Of a DNA stretch of 64,000 nucleotides, positions 18,691 through 27,955 are shown piece by piece. The notes below the pieces were generated by a model, which saw nothing but the letters and a program-made list of their open reading frames with translations, searched no databases and was not told where the DNA came from. Within the stretch, counting starts at the first letter, position 1. Every line of letters starts with the position of its first letter. This DNA is from Meandrina meandrites (lineage: Eukaryota; Cnidaria; Anthozoa; Scleractinia; Meandrinidae): positions 16,740,899 through 16,804,898 of the forward strand of contig OY855914.1 of NCBI GenBank assembly GCA_963693305.1. Reading direction: 5' to 3'. The position numbers were made by a program, and so were the translations under genes.

Positions 18691-19956
18691 TTAAACCATA
18701 ACCAGCTCATTGCCCACCTGCCTGAGAACAAGTTCGGACTCGTACAAAATTCCTGCATAAATGGTGTAGTCTTGCGCGTTGGCCGCCTCGTTGAGCTTGT
18801 AGTGGAAAACCATCTGCTTCGGGTCGTTGGTCTTGTTATCCTTGTTTTCACGTAGGTCGAAATAGAGTACTGGGTACAGCGTCCCGAAGTTGTTGGTCTG
18901 AAGCTGAACACCGGTGTTGTAGTCGTTTTTGCGGTACCGGTAGTTCTTTAAGTCATTAAGAATGCGCAGTTTGAAGTTTTCGTCGTAGTCCAGCTCCGGA
19001 TAGTACTGTGAAGAGCCGTACTGTAGCCGGCAGGTCGCTAGCTTGGCTGAATTGTCTCCGTCAATGTTAAAGGTGTCAAAGAAGTAGGGGTTTTGAGTCA
19101 AGGCGTCCTTCTTCCTTGACTGTTGAATGAAAATGAAAACATGCTTTGCGTCTTTTACGCCGGGATTTATCTGCCAGGCACCGAAAGCATCACGCCGGCT
19201 GCTGCTGGGCTGGATCATTTCATTTAGGTACGTCCATTTCTGAGGTTTCAAAAAGTTTTCGTTTGCGAGCTTCTGTCCTTCGCTGGTGAAACGCAGCATT
19301 GGAACCCACAGCTCGAAGTTTCTCACCACTACCCTACGATTGGTGCCATCGTTTTGCCAAATCAGCTCTGCATCCGATTGTAGCTCAATTTCGAACTCCA
19401 TCTGCATGGGGGGAAGAAGCTTGTCACTCAGCTCTTCGAAGAATGAGTACCTGTTAAGCGGTATGAGGGTTTCAACCGTGAGGCCGGCGTGGGCAAGCAG
19501 GCCCCTTTCTCTGATTCCAAGGTTAGTGGCAGCGGCGGCTGTCACATTGCTATCCGTTGTATCCAAATACCAAAACTAATCTTTCGCTGCGCTCCTCGCA
19601 AAGTCATCAGAAAAATCCAACAAGTTCTTTATGAATATTAACTTGTGAATGTTGTCTACGTTGTAAATGTTTTTGCCCGATGATTTTACCACAAGTTTGT
19701 TTATCAGTGAAAATGAGCCGTTAATGGGTGCTGACCTAGCGTCCGCCGCAACTTGCGCGCCATCCGCGGTTACCTCGAAAGTGAAATCAGCCCGGAAGTA
19801 GGCGTTATACCAGTCAAACCAGTTGTCTCGGTCGGTGAGTGTGAATTTATAGTTTGTTTTTACCTGGTGCTGATTGTTTCCCGGGATACTAATCGGTTTG
19901 TCTAACATGATACGAACATACTCTGTTTTTTCCAAATGCCTGTGGCTTCTGAACAT
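18691..19956 (-). pseudogene. MCP: major capsid protein (double jelly roll), split by TAG
   Basis: This encodes the capsid's pseudohexameric shell protein. An N-terminal part (19956 to 19576, 126 codons) and a C-terminal part (down to 18691) lie in the same frame with one TAG at 19576-19578 between them. The total is about 420 codons, within the size I expect for metazoan Polinton major capsid proteins. N-terminal marks include KFTLTDRDNWFDWYNAYF and FSLINKLVVKSSGK. C-terminal marks include the FEELSDKLLPPMQMEFEIEL segment and repeated beta-strand patterns (VLYFDLR, QDYTIYAGILYES). The TAG looks like a single-base substitution. Readthrough, a host suppressor, or a sequencing error are alternatives. 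A TATATA box lies about 15-20 bp before the ATG. Confidence 0.9.
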
Positions 19957-19989
19957 CTTGCGTCCTATATATCTTTTTAAAAAATTATT

Positions 19990-20442
19990 TTAATTTTCTG
20001 CTATCAATTGGTTTACTTTCAACTTTGCAGCCCGACCGAGATTTAAGATCTGTTGCAACTTTTTCCGTGAATCCCCGCTCAACTGAGTTGCTACCCCAGG
20101 GTTTAGCATCTTCTTCAGTTTTTGTTTCGACTCTGTACTAAGTTTCTGTGGTGGGGTCTTTTTACCCTTAGGTTTTACACTTGGAGTGCGGGGTTCACCC
20201 CGCCGCAAAACAGCTTGTATCTTTTCTGCCGCTTTTTCTTCTGCTTTTTCTGCGGCTTTTTTTAGCATTTGCTTCGAGGCTTCATTTACAGCCTTCTCCA
20301 ACGTCTGACGGGTGACTTGCTTTTTGAACCGCTTTCCTATATTCATCAGGGTGTCTCTTACAACCCCCGTACCTTTGTGTCTGTATCTATATGTTCCGTT
20401 TGGCGCGTCATAATATCTCGCCCACTCGCTCGGATGATTCAT
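19990..20442 (-). CDS. basic core-like protein, unknown
   Basis: 150 residues, very rich in Lys, Arg, Gln and Ala. The N-terminus (SEWARYYDAPNGTYRYRHKG) is the most protein-specific part. Residues 55-80 form an Ala/Glu/Lys helix, and two related motifs follow (QKLSTESKQKLKKMLNPG and QLSGDSRKKLQQILNLG), an internal repeat. The composition suits DNA condensation or an internal capsid protein like adenovirus VII/VI, but no homology is demonstrated. It sits between the major and minor capsid genes. A TATAAT box directly precedes the ATG. Confidence 0.65.
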   Translation of the reverse strand: MNHPSEWARYYDAPNGTYRYRHKGTGVVRDTLMNIGKRFKKQVTRQTLEKAVNEASKQMLKKAAEKAEEKAAEKIQAVLRRGEPRTPSVKPKGKKTPPQKLSTESKQKLKKMLNPGVATQLSGDSRKKLQQILNLGRAAKLKVNQLIAEN

Positions 20443-20460
20443 ATTATACTTATGTGTGAA

Positions 20461-21240
20461 TTATTTTTCTTTTTCTTCTTCAATGATGATGCTTAAAGCC
20501 ACGTCTTGGTCATTCAGATCTATAATGTTGTTGCGTCCGTCTGTGATTTTGATATTTATCGCATTGATTCTGTTTTTGTTCACCGGGTGCCACAGGAGGC
20601 GGCGGGGCTCTTTTGAAAAGGGGTAGCTGACTGTGAGTTCAGCGGTTGAAAAAGAGAACATAACGTCACCCCCGATGTTGTCCACGGCCCTTGTAATGAG
20701 GTCACAATGGATGTAGATCCAGTCGACACCTCTTGTTATATTTGGCACGCGGTCGCTCCTGTTGTTCGCTCCGTCTATTGTTTTCTTGTCAAAACCCAGC
20801 AACGCAGCAAATTCACCTCCACTTAGATCAAGCTCGTAGCCGTCCTGCAACAGAATGACCGCCCGATATGTTGTGCTGTGAAAATACAGCTGGACAATAA
20901 ACTCGGATTTTTCATCCTTGGGATCCACTCTTCCGATTAGTGACTGAATGGTGGTGTTGAGACCTTTGTAATCATACATTCCATCCGGAATTGTCGCGGT
21001 TTTCCAGTTCTCTGTTTTTTTCCGCCATTTGAATTCGTTGTTGTTGTACCGTTTCGCGATGTTGTACCACGAATAAGACATGGATACCAGCTCATTTAAC
21101 GCCGCCCTGTATGTTTTGTAGGGATCTAAAGCGATTGGTGGGTCAAAGTTAATTGTAAAGTCATGTGACTTGCTGTTGGCGTTGTTTTGTTTGGCCAGCT
21201 GCGAGTCGAGCAACAGGTTGAAATGAAAATGGGTTGACAT
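20461..21240 (-). CDS. mCP: minor capsid (penton) protein, single jelly roll
   Basis: Forms capsid vertices in the Polinton/adintovirus model. The 259-residue product has the typical opening FHFNLLLDSQ, then DFTINFDPPIALD, LNELVSMSYSWYNI, and a C-terminal strand pattern PRRLLWHPVN, as in Polinton penton-like proteins. The beta-rich pattern and lack of helices fit a jelly roll. It is directly downstream of the Pro/Thr-rich gene (5-bp gap), and TTATATAA at 21246-21253 overlaps that gene's stop. The acidic tail (IIEEEKEK) is short. The frame is intact. Confidence 0.85.
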   Translation of the reverse strand: MSTHFHFNLLLDSQLAKQNNANSKSHDFTINFDPPIALDPYKTYRAALNELVSMSYSWYNIAKRYNNNEFKWRKKTENWKTATIPDGMYDYKGLNTTIQSLIGRVDPKDEKSEFIVQLYFHSTTYRAVILLQDGYELDLSGGEFAALLGFDKKTIDGANNRSDRVPNITRGVDWIYIHCDLITRAVDNIGGDVMFSFSTAELTVSYPFSKEPRRLLWHPVNKNRINAINIKITDGRNNIIDLNDQDVALSIIIEEEKEK

Positions 21241-21245
21241 GTTGC

Positions 21246-22172
21246 TTATATAATATTACTCAAAATTTTGTGGGCTTCTTTTTGTGTTATTTCCTTTAGC
21301 TTTACCAGCAACCCTAACATCTGCTGGACCTGTTTTTTCAGCTTCAGTGAAGTGTTGCCCGCCTGTATAGACGCCAAGCTTAAGTGTAGCCTTTCAACCA
21401 AAGCGTTTGGATCAACACTTCCGCTTCCTTCCATTTCTCTTTCTCTTTCGGGTTCCTGTTCCCAGTCGGGTTCATCATCCTGGGGTATCGGCAACTGAGT
21501 GTGGGGTAACCTTACTGAAGGTTGTTTATTCCCTTTTCTCCTGTCAAGAATTTCATCTCTTGCCCTTCTTATGTCTGCCAATGTGTAGCCGCGAAATTTT
21601 GATTTTGGGCTTTTTACAACATAGTCAGGATTGTCTTTATTTTTTGTTAACATGCTGCTCAGTGTCTGCAGGTCAACCGACTCTGATCCCTTGATACCCG
21701 GTTCTTGTGGTGGCCCCCATTTACTCGGTTTTTTCGCTGGGCTTTCCGTTAATTCCATTTCTTCCTCTTCAGCCAAAGGTGGTAACGGTGTTGATGTAGG
21801 AGATGGTGGTGGTGATGATGTTGGTGTTGGTGTTGGTGTTGGTGTTGGTGTTGGTGATGGTGATGGTGTTGGTGATGGTGTTGGTGTTGGTAGTGGTGTT
21901 TCCGCATCCGGGTTAAAATCTTCGTCAAAGGGGTTGTTTAAATCAAACTCATCCATACCATAGTCTGGGATCTGCTCCTCCTCTTCTTTTGGTGCCGTCC
22001 CTACTTGGAGTTTGTCAAGCCGCGATGTGATAGGTTTGAACAACTCCTCACCTGAAACCAGGCTAAACTCTTTATCTATTTTGTTATTTTTAATTGCGGT
22101 GAGGATTTTGTCGTTCTGCTGCTCAACTTCAGCCTTTTCACCGACAAGTTTTCGCCACTTCTTCATGGACAT
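21246..22172 (-). CDS. Pro/Thr-rich capsid-associated protein, unknown
   Basis: 308 residues. The conserved-looking N-terminus (KKWRKLVGEKAEVEQQ, then SGEELFKPITSRLDKL) is followed by the acidic motif YGMDEFDLNNPFDEDF. Next is a PTPTPSPTPSPSP run (about residues 95-130) encoded by ggtgtt-type repeats at about 21800-21900, then FRGYTLADIRRARDEILDRRKG and a helical C-terminus. I recall a similar N-terminus in other cnidarian Polintons, with no assigned role. It is transcribed divergently from the packaging ATPase across 28 bp, sharing the palindrome TTATATATAA. The repeat is a likely length-variable linker. Confidence 0.7.
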   Translation of the reverse strand: MSMKKWRKLVGEKAEVEQQNDKILTAIKNNKIDKEFSLVSGEELFKPITSRLDKLQVGTAPKEEEEQIPDYGMDEFDLNNPFDEDFNPDAETPLPTPTPSPTPSPSPTPTPTPTPTPTSSPPPSPTSTPLPPLAEEEEMELTESPAKKPSKWGPPQEPGIKGSESVDLQTLSSMLTKNKDNPDYVVKSPKSKFRGYTLADIRRARDEILDRRKGNKQPSVRLPHTQLPIPQDDEPDWEQEPEREREMEGSGSVDPNALVERLHLSLASIQAGNTSLKLKKQVQQMLGLLVKLKEITQKEAHKILSNII

Positions 22173-22181
22173 ATTTTTGCC

Positions 22182-22191
22182 TTATATATAA
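22182..22191. promoter_or_regulatory. shared bidirectional TATA palindrome
   Basis: TTATATATAA is a perfect 10-bp palindrome in the 28-bp gap between the divergent starts at 22172 (minus) and 22201 (plus). It lies about 10 bp from each ATG, which is closer than a host TATA box would be. Confidence 0.5.
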
Positions 22192-22200
22192 CAGAAAAAA

Positions 22201-22833
22201 ATGAAAATTCCCAATTACGACCCCAGTTTGACTACAAAAAGTAATTACAAGCAAGGCCACCCTTGTATGCCAGCAAATACCTTTCGGATGCTTATTTGCG
22301 GGCCGAGCAACTCTGGTAAGACAAATATTCTCATGCATATGCTTTACAGGCTGTTGGTCTACGACAAAATTTACCTTTGCACAAAAAACCTGCATCAGGA
22401 TAAGTACCAATATATGATTGATGATTTCGATAAAAGAGTCAATCCTGCGGCTGGGTATAATGTTATTGAAGGCGCCAACGATGTTATTCCTCTTGAGATG
22501 CTGCCCACTGACAACCAAAAAATTGTAATCTTCGATGATATGGTTTGTGAAAAAAAACAAAACGACATTATCGATTATTTTATGAATGGGCGGCAGCGCA
22601 ATTGCAGCGTCATTTATCTTTCTCAAAGCTACTTCAAGACCCCCAAAAACATCCGAGATAATTGCACCCACTTTTGCACTTTCAACTTTCTTCCCAGAGA
22701 AAATAACCGCATTGCTGATGAATTGGGGATTGACAGGGGGCTGCTTGAAAGGGCTACCGATGCTAAATATTCTTTTTTATACTACGACAAACCAAAAAAA
22801 ACCACACTCAAGAATTTTGACGAAAATATATAG
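22201..22833 (+). CDS. ATPase: A32/FtsK-HerA-type DNA packaging ATPase
   Basis: Pumps the element's DNA into capsids. The 210-residue product has Walker A GPSNSGKT (34-41), Walker B IVIFDDMV, and the sensor-like segment [19 protein letters not shown] with Q and N as in A32-like ATPases. The length suits the compact Polinton/virophage form. The fibre gene follows after 2 bp in another frame, suggesting one transcript. The frame is intact. Confidence 0.93.
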   Translation: MKIPNYDPSLTTKSNYKQGHPCMPANTFRMLICGPSNSGKTNILMHMLYRLLVYDKIYLCTKNLHQDKYQYMIDDFDKRVNPAAGYNVIEGANDVIPLEMLPTDNQKIVIFDDMVCEKKQNDIIDYFMNGRQRNCSVIYLSQSYFKTPKNIRDNCTHFCTFNFLPRENNRIADELGIDRGLLERATDAKYSFLYYDKPKKTTLKNFDENI

Positions 22834-22835
22834 AG

Positions 22836-24533
22836 ATGGGGTATCTTAACGGTGCGACGGGTGCAACTCAAACACATGAAGAGTCTACTTCAATCCGAGG
22901 GCAAACCGGCCCTGCCGGCCCTGCTGGTCCAACTGGCGCAACTGGACCCGCTGGCCCTAAAGGTGAAAAAGGTGATAAGGGCAATACTGGCCCACAAGGT
23001 CCTAAAGGAGATAAAGGCGATGCTGGGGAAAAAGGATTAAAGGGTGAAACGGGCTCACAAGGACCGACCGGACCTGCTGGCCCTGCGGGAGCAACGGGAC
23101 CTACAGGACCAACCGGAGCTACAGGACCTGCAGGACCCACTGGAGCAACTGGACCTGCGGGCGCAAAAGGAGCTATGGGGGACAAAGGTGAAAAAGGTGA
23201 AAAGGGTGTTAGTGGGGATGTATCAACCGCTAGCATTACTGGTGACATTGTCATGAACGACCATGCAATCAAACAGCTCGCAAATCCTGTCGGCGATCAA
23301 GATGCTGTCAATCTCACTTCAATGAAAAAATATGTGGGCTCCTCTGCAATTACAACTGGGCACGCCCATAAAAAGAATGACTTAGGTTTTTTAACCCAAA
23401 GGGTTGGTGTTTCAGCTGTAAACAATATTTCTTCTGTTACCGTTGAAGACTTTACATCCAACCTTCACAGTGTCAATAAAAAGGTTTACACTTTTAACAT
23501 TATAAAAACAAGTGACAATTCTTTCAACTCGCGTTTGGCGTTGAATAAAACATCTCTAAAGGAAGGCGAGTACACTATATGTGTTGAGTTCTTTTACCCT
23601 AAAAACAAAAACGACCAAAACTGGTTTCTTAACCCTTTAAACAAGTTGGCCTCCAGTACTATTACCTACCACACCAAACGCTTTGCCACCCATAACCCTC
23701 CGTATATAAGGATCATTTTTAATACTTACAAATTAAAAGATAAGAATGACGACACTATCTATTTTGACATTTTAAATCCGGGTTATGATGGTTCAGCACC
23801 TAGTGAAAAGGCCGCTTTAATCATTTACGGTGTAAAGGGGTATCAATCAGATATAGACGGAATTATTTACGATGATGTTTTCTTTCTCGCTTCCGACGGC
23901 GATTTTACTCTACAAACAAATTTAGATATGAACTTTTTTCAAATAAAAAATTATGATCCAGGCTTCGTAACAGACAACGATACAATCAAGTTAGAAAAAG
24001 ATTTAGATCTTAACGGTAATGCGTTAAAGAATTTCCGACTTCCAGGCTTCGCAACAGACAGCGATACAATCAAATTACAAAAAGATTTAGATCTAAACGG
24101 TTATGCGTTAAAGAATTTCCAACCTAGAATAGTAATAACTGGAGAATGGAGCTACGATGAAAATCAATTTGGTGATAGAACTTTTGTTAAATTCGGTAAT
24201 AACATTCGTGTAATGGCGCCATTTCCTTGCATAATTGAGGGTGTCGCGGCTTTAATTATAGAACTAAAGGGGGCCTCTCGAACTTATGAAAGAATAGGTT
24301 TTGCTTTTAGATTACCTGGCAGTTTAACAACTGACGTTCCACTTAAAAGCACGCGTAATGCTGATGGTTTAAAATATCAATATGTGGAGCTTGGTGGAAA
24401 CTATAGAATAGATCCGGGAAACTATTTTGCGGTTTATTTAACTAATCCCGACCGCCCAAAATCACCCCCAGTTAATATAAAACGTGTATTAGTAAGTTTA
24501 ATTTTAAAAGACGATTTTTCTTTTAAGAAGTAA
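22836..24533 (+). CDS. collagen-shaft fibre protein with tail-fibre-like repeats
   Basis: 565 residues, probably a trimeric virion fibre. Residues 22-129 are about 36 uninterrupted Gly-X-Y triplets ([23 protein letters not shown]), a collagen shaft. Then come phage tail-fibre-like units: [12 protein letters not shown] followed by [12 protein letters not shown], and near residues 365-430 two tandem copies of a ~34-residue unit ([38 protein letters not shown]) plus a half copy. The last ~140 residues look like a beta-rich head. No signal peptide is seen. A host-attachment role is inferred from architecture. It directly follows the ATPase gene. Bacterial contamination is unlikely because it lies inside the TIRs in the same gene cluster. 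Confidence 0.85.
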   Translation: MGYLNGATGATQTHEESTSIRGQTGPAGPAGPTGATGPAGPKGEKGDKGNTGPQGPKGDKGDAGEKGLKGETGSQGPTGPAGPAGATGPTGPTGATGPAGPTGATGPAGAKGAMGDKGEKGEKGVSGDVSTASITGDIVMNDHAIKQLANPVGDQDAVNLTSMKKYVGSSAITTGHAHKKNDLGFLTQRVGVSAVNNISSVTVEDFTSNLHSVNKKVYTFNIIKTSDNSFNSRLALNKTSLKEGEYTICVEFFYPKNKNDQNWFLNPLNKLASSTITYHTKRFATHNPPYIRIIFNTYKLKDKNDDTIYFDILNPGYDGSAPSEKAALIIYGVKGYQSDIDGIIYDDVFFLASDGDFTLQTNLDMNFFQIKNYDPGFVTDNDTIKLEKDLDLNGNALKNFRLPGFATDSDTIKLQKDLDLNGYALKNFQPRIVITGEWSYDENQFGDRTFVKFGNNIRVMAPFPCIIEGVAALIIELKGASRTYERIGFAFRLPGSLTTDVPLKSTRNADGLKYQYVELGGNYRIDPGNYFAVYLTNPDRPKSPPVNIKRVLVSLILKDDFSFKK

Positions 24534-24811
24534 GTTTGCCGACGTGTAAAGTTCAAAAACTTTCTAAAATTTACATAATTACATATACACTTAAAGTCAC
24601 GTTAAATGCTTGTCCTTTTCCATGCGATTTGCTTTATTTTATCCGAACTTTCTTCTCCCGTTTGGCAGAATGAGGTTAGTCAGATTACTTATCAAGTCGT
24701 GCAAGCGATGGAAGAAGCAGAAAAAAATTAAACAGGCTCACTTGGTAAGTTAACTTCACTCGATATAGGAACTGTGTAATATAAATATTGTTCCAGACTT
24801 TCTGAAAAATG

Positions 24812-25135
24812 TTACCCTACGGTTCCGCACCAACTTGAGTAAAAAGATGTTTTAAAGACTTCATCGTAAATAGGGTAGCTGAGAAAGTGTTCGACTCTAT
24901 TTATGCGGCACAGATAACAGAGACCATTTCGCGGGCAATCACTATATTTATAACAAAATAAGACCTTTACAATTTGTTGATTGTGTTCACAAAATGGGGC
25001 TTCTTTGATTGCAGCATTCACATCGGCCCAGCCAAGCATTTTACGCTGCCAGAGTTTTATTTTAATGTACTCCTTTAAGATTTTTTCGCGAAGTTCTAGT
25101 GGAAGCGATTTTATTAATTCTAATGTGTCTGCCAT
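24812..25135 (-). CDS. F-box-like Cys-rich protein, paralogue 2
   Basis: 107 residues of unknown function. Residues 1-44 (LELIKSLPLELREKILKEYI, then GWADVN) are clearly homologous to the N-terminus of the neighbour (25177-25566) and of 14149-14412. The LPxELREKI start resembles an F-box, which would recruit targets to SCF ubiquitin ligases; the resemblance covers only the first helices. The C-terminal half is Cys-rich, in the order FC, FC, C, CYLC over about 30 residues, suggesting zinc binding. GTATAAAC directly precedes the ATG, unlike the TATATAAG box of the virion genes. There is a 41-bp gap to the next paralogue upstream. Confidence 0.7.
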   Translation of the reverse strand: MADTLELIKSLPLELREKILKEYIKIKLWQRKMLGWADVNAAIKEAPFCEHNQQIVKVLFCYKYSDCPRNGLCYLCRINRVEHFLSYPIYDEVFKTSFYSSWCGTVG

Positions 25136-25176
25136 GTTTATACCCTTGTGGTGTATTTCTCTAATTGAAAGACCGA

Positions 25177-25566
25177 TCAGTAAAATATCCTTATGAATTC
25201 TCGAGTTGGGTCTAAACCCTTTACCTTACATTGGATCCATTTATGTTCTAGTTCATCATCGCATATCTCAATACAACGTCTGGGGCTGTTGTATTCGTCT
25301 ACGTCTGGGGTTACGTAATGATTTATATTTTCTTTTCGCATACACGGTTCACAGATACCATCAACTCCACAATCTAAATGCTCTACACAAAACATCGCTT
25401 TTACAAAACTTTCCCTCCTTTTACAAAATGGGGTTTTTTCTAACTCTTTGTGTACTTCGCCCCAGCCAAGATTTTTTCGCTGCCAGAGCCTTATTATAAT
25501 GTACTCGGTACAGATTTTTTCACGAAGTTCAGCCGGAAGTGCTTGTATTAGTTCAAGCGTGCCCAT
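25177..25566 (-). CDS. F-box-like Cys-rich protein, paralogue 3
   Basis: 129 residues. The N-terminal domain (LELIQALPAELREKICTEYI, then RLWQRKNLGWGEVH) and Cys-rich part (PFCKR, MFCVEHLDC, GICEPCMRK) align residue for residue with the product of 24812-25135. A longer acidic C-terminal extension is its own. The ATG is preceded by GTATAAAC, identical in placement to paralogue 2. Being at the end of the element near the TIR suggests an early or host-interaction gene, which is inference. Tandem duplication is the likely origin. Confidence 0.7.
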   Translation of the reverse strand: MGTLELIQALPAELREKICTEYIIIRLWQRKNLGWGEVHKELEKTPFCKRRESFVKAMFCVEHLDCGVDGICEPCMRKENINHYVTPDVDEYNSPRRCIEICDDELEHKWIQCKVKGLDPTREFIRIFY

Positions 25567-25592
25567 GTTTATACACTTGTTGGTGTGTTTCT

Positions 25593-25796
25593 CTAATTGC
25601 TTGGTAAAAGAAGATTCATTACATCTTGTGGGCTCATTTTTTGCATTTGTGCCACTATGCCATTATCAACCAATATTATTGGCTGGCTATTTGCTTGGTA
25701 TTTGTTGGTGGTTGACCGATATACTTCAAAATTTGCCTTTCTTCTTCTGTGTTTAGTCCTGGTTTGATCTATGATATGATTTCTGCCTCTTCCCAT
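25593..25796 (-). CDS. small basic ORF beside right TIR
   Basis: 67 residues with a strongly basic start (GRGRNHIIDQTRTKHRRRKA). Not recognised. Support comes from the GTATAAAA box of the TIR just upstream, the same orientation as the two genes after it, and 26-bp spacing to paralogue 3. It may be a short DNA-binding protein, or non-coding leader of a transcript that starts in the TIR. Confidence 0.4.
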   Translation of the reverse strand: MGRGRNHIIDQTRTKHRRRKANFEVYRSTTNKYQANSQPIILVDNGIVAQMQKMSPQDVMNLLLPSN

Positions 25797-25803
25797 TTCC
25801 GCG

Positions 25804-26096
25804 TTTTATACAGCACGGTGTCAATTCTCTAATTGCTTGTCCCTGCCGCCCTTTGTTGTAAAGACGTTTCTCTGTTTTGTGGCTTTTCCTAAGTAGTATA
25901 ATCGGAGTCCGACTAAAACTATCGAGCAGCTCCTAAATTTCTTTCCTCTTTAGGAGACTATAGTCAGGGACTTAAATCAAGGCACGCGAGCTTTTGTGAG
26001 CGTGGTTTGATTTGGGTCCCTGACTCTAGTCTCCTGAAGAGGTTAGAAATTTTGGTGCGCCCGAGATGGTTTTAGTCGGACTCCGATTATACTACT
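25804..26096 (-). repeat. Polinton right TIR with internal palindrome
   Basis: The 293-bp reverse complement of 9758-10051. The palindromic part occupies 25892-26096. The inner edge carries ttttatacag (GTATAAAA toward the element interior), placing the same box next to the rightmost gene. Confidence 0.95.
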
Positions 26097-26101
26097 TCTT
26101 T

Positions 26102-27955
26102 TGTGTGGGCAATGTGTTGCTGTAAAAAAATCCAAAATGGAGGCGTGCGGGAAATTTAAAAGCGATAATCTTGTCCGTTTATTGTTTTAATTAAATGCCA
26201 CTTCTCCGTTGTCCAGTAAAATTTGTAATTTAGGCATTATTTCAAACAAATCAATGTCAACTTGCCTAAAGAGCAGACATTCCCTTTAAGTTAACACTGT
26301 ACACCTCACAAAGCTAACTTGCCCTTCATTTCTTGCTTTGGCAATGATGCCCTTTGTTTTCATTGCAATATAAACAAGAAACGAAGAAACAAGGGCAAGA
26401 AAAGTATACAATACTGCACTTAAATGCATTTACTGAGACACAAACAATGGTTAAAAGTAAATATGGATTTGTGTCTGGTACCAAAAGAAGCTAAGAGCCC
26501 ACTCTTGATTCAATGTAAATCAGCAATTTTTTCATGATTTTACTGTACTCACTCTATTTACAGGCTTTCTCATGTGAAAAAGCATGTATTAGTGGCTGCC
26601 TTTGAAGTTATTTAAAATTCAAAGCTGTGAGTTTCGAAGACTACAATTTCTAGTCACATCCAAAATGTACTTGTGATTAAAATGATGGAAATATATCACC
26701 TCATACATTTATGAATTATCTTTCACTTAGCTTATTGTTTAAAAATAATTGCTCTGTTGATGAATGCCTCTTCAAGCCCTTCTGCTTCAAGACCTACAAC
26801 AAAATCGCAAAATTATTTGATTGAAAGCAAGCATAAAAAGTCTTAATTATTTCCTTCCCCTTCCCTGCTAGAAGAGGTTCTTTTCTTTTAGCGATCACCC
26901 AGGAAAACAGCCTCTGCTAGCAGGGAATCCTTCCTCTGGAAGAAATTATTCATTACAGAAACATTTTCAGATCGACTCCTATCACAAGTTTAAATGCTAA
27001 AATATTTCATATAAGCCATTATTAAGAGAATAATCAATACTTGTGGACAAGAACGAAGCATATGCATTACAGAAATTCAAAATATCAACATCAAACTGAC
27101 TGCATGTACTGCAGCTCAGATCACCGAGCAGAATGCAGATGATTACAAGAACGTTTATCAATACTATTACTTACAGAAGCCTTACAATGCTTTCTTCTTA
27201 ACTTACATTCTTTCTCAGAGCTGAAAGATGGTTATTTTGTTGCTTTATAAACATCATTTCTCCGTAAACTGTTCTTCTCTTCTGACCGTTGAAATCACGC
27301 GCGCATGTGAAGAGCGTTGCATCATGGGATAGAGAAACTCATTCCCAGGTTCTTCTCAGCATCCAAAACCAATATGGCGGCTCGTGAGCATTTCCACAGA
27401 AGAAACTCGGCTTTTTTACTCCATTCAGAGGCTTTTCATTTGCTGGAAAGTATTCAGGAATCATTTAAATAAGTGCATGGAGGTTTCAGGCTTTTTAAAT
27501 CTCACAGAAATGATATGTGAGAAAGATAGTCATGTGGGAACTTTATGAAGACATCACTGTTCTCGGATGCGATTGTAATCTCTTTTTCATTCAACCTTGA
27601 CCATTCCAAAAGGTAAAGTGACTGCTTTGGAAAGTGTGTTGTTTCCACAAGAAAAACTGAGCCTATATCAGCAATAACAGTCCATGTAAGCTACTAGAAG
27701 ATCAAGCTAAATGAGCTTAGAAAATTGTTACTTTTTGTACTTTGTTTATGGAAATGTGAAGTGATTATGGCATCAGAATGTTAAAGTGCAAAATTTTAAC
27801 TGCCTGAATAGATAGGTAAACTATGTATATTTTTTTTATTTTTCGTGGAACAGTAGTGAAATTTGAATTGCTGAATAAAATTGGAAATTATGAAATACAA
27901 TATTACTGTTGATCTTCATTAGAGGTTCATCTAGAGATTCTTGGAAGATCATCAT
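26102..27955. other. AT-rich host spacer
   Basis: No gene is recognised. A short inverted repeat (tccctgctagaagagg ... cctctgctagcaggga) lies at about 26868-26929. Near 27290-27420 a CpG-bearing segment with aatatggcggctcgtgag resembles a promoter/YY1-type start site, but only a 34-codon ORF follows. Confidence 0.35.

Larger units (their letters stand above)
9758..26096. mobile_element. Polinton/Maverick (adintovirus-like) element, 16.3 kb
   Basis: This is a self-synthesising DNA transposon or endogenised adintovirus-like virus. It carries the family's defining genes: protein-primed DNA polymerase B, retroviral-type integrase, adenain-like protease, A32/FtsK-type packaging ATPase, double-jelly-roll major capsid and single-jelly-roll minor capsid proteins. 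The inverted termini begin AGTAGTATAATCGG at 9758 and end with the complement at 26096. TCTTT is duplicated (9753-9757, 26097-26101). The usual Polinton duplication is 6 bp; TTCTTT fits if the terminal T is shared. The near-identity of the two TIRs suggests a fairly recent insertion. At least two genes carry inactivating-looking changes (major capsid, membrane protein), so this copy is probably not autonomous. Confidence 0.96.

Noticed and set aside
18691..19566. Separate gene starting at the TTG at 19564-19566
   Set aside because: It is the same-frame continuation of the capsid gene after TAG; TTG is not a likely start here, and no TATATA box precedes it.
22868..23272. 134-codon minus ORF rich in proline
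   Set aside because: Antisense shadow of the collagen Gly-X-Y coding repeat.
22836..24533. Bacterial or phage contamination because of the tail-fibre-like repeats
   Set aside because: The gene lies within the TIRs, 2 bp from the packaging ATPase, in the element's gene order.
27373..27477. Short ORF starting at a YY1-like aatATGGCGGC
   Set aside because: Only 34 codons and no donor site or continuation could be supported.
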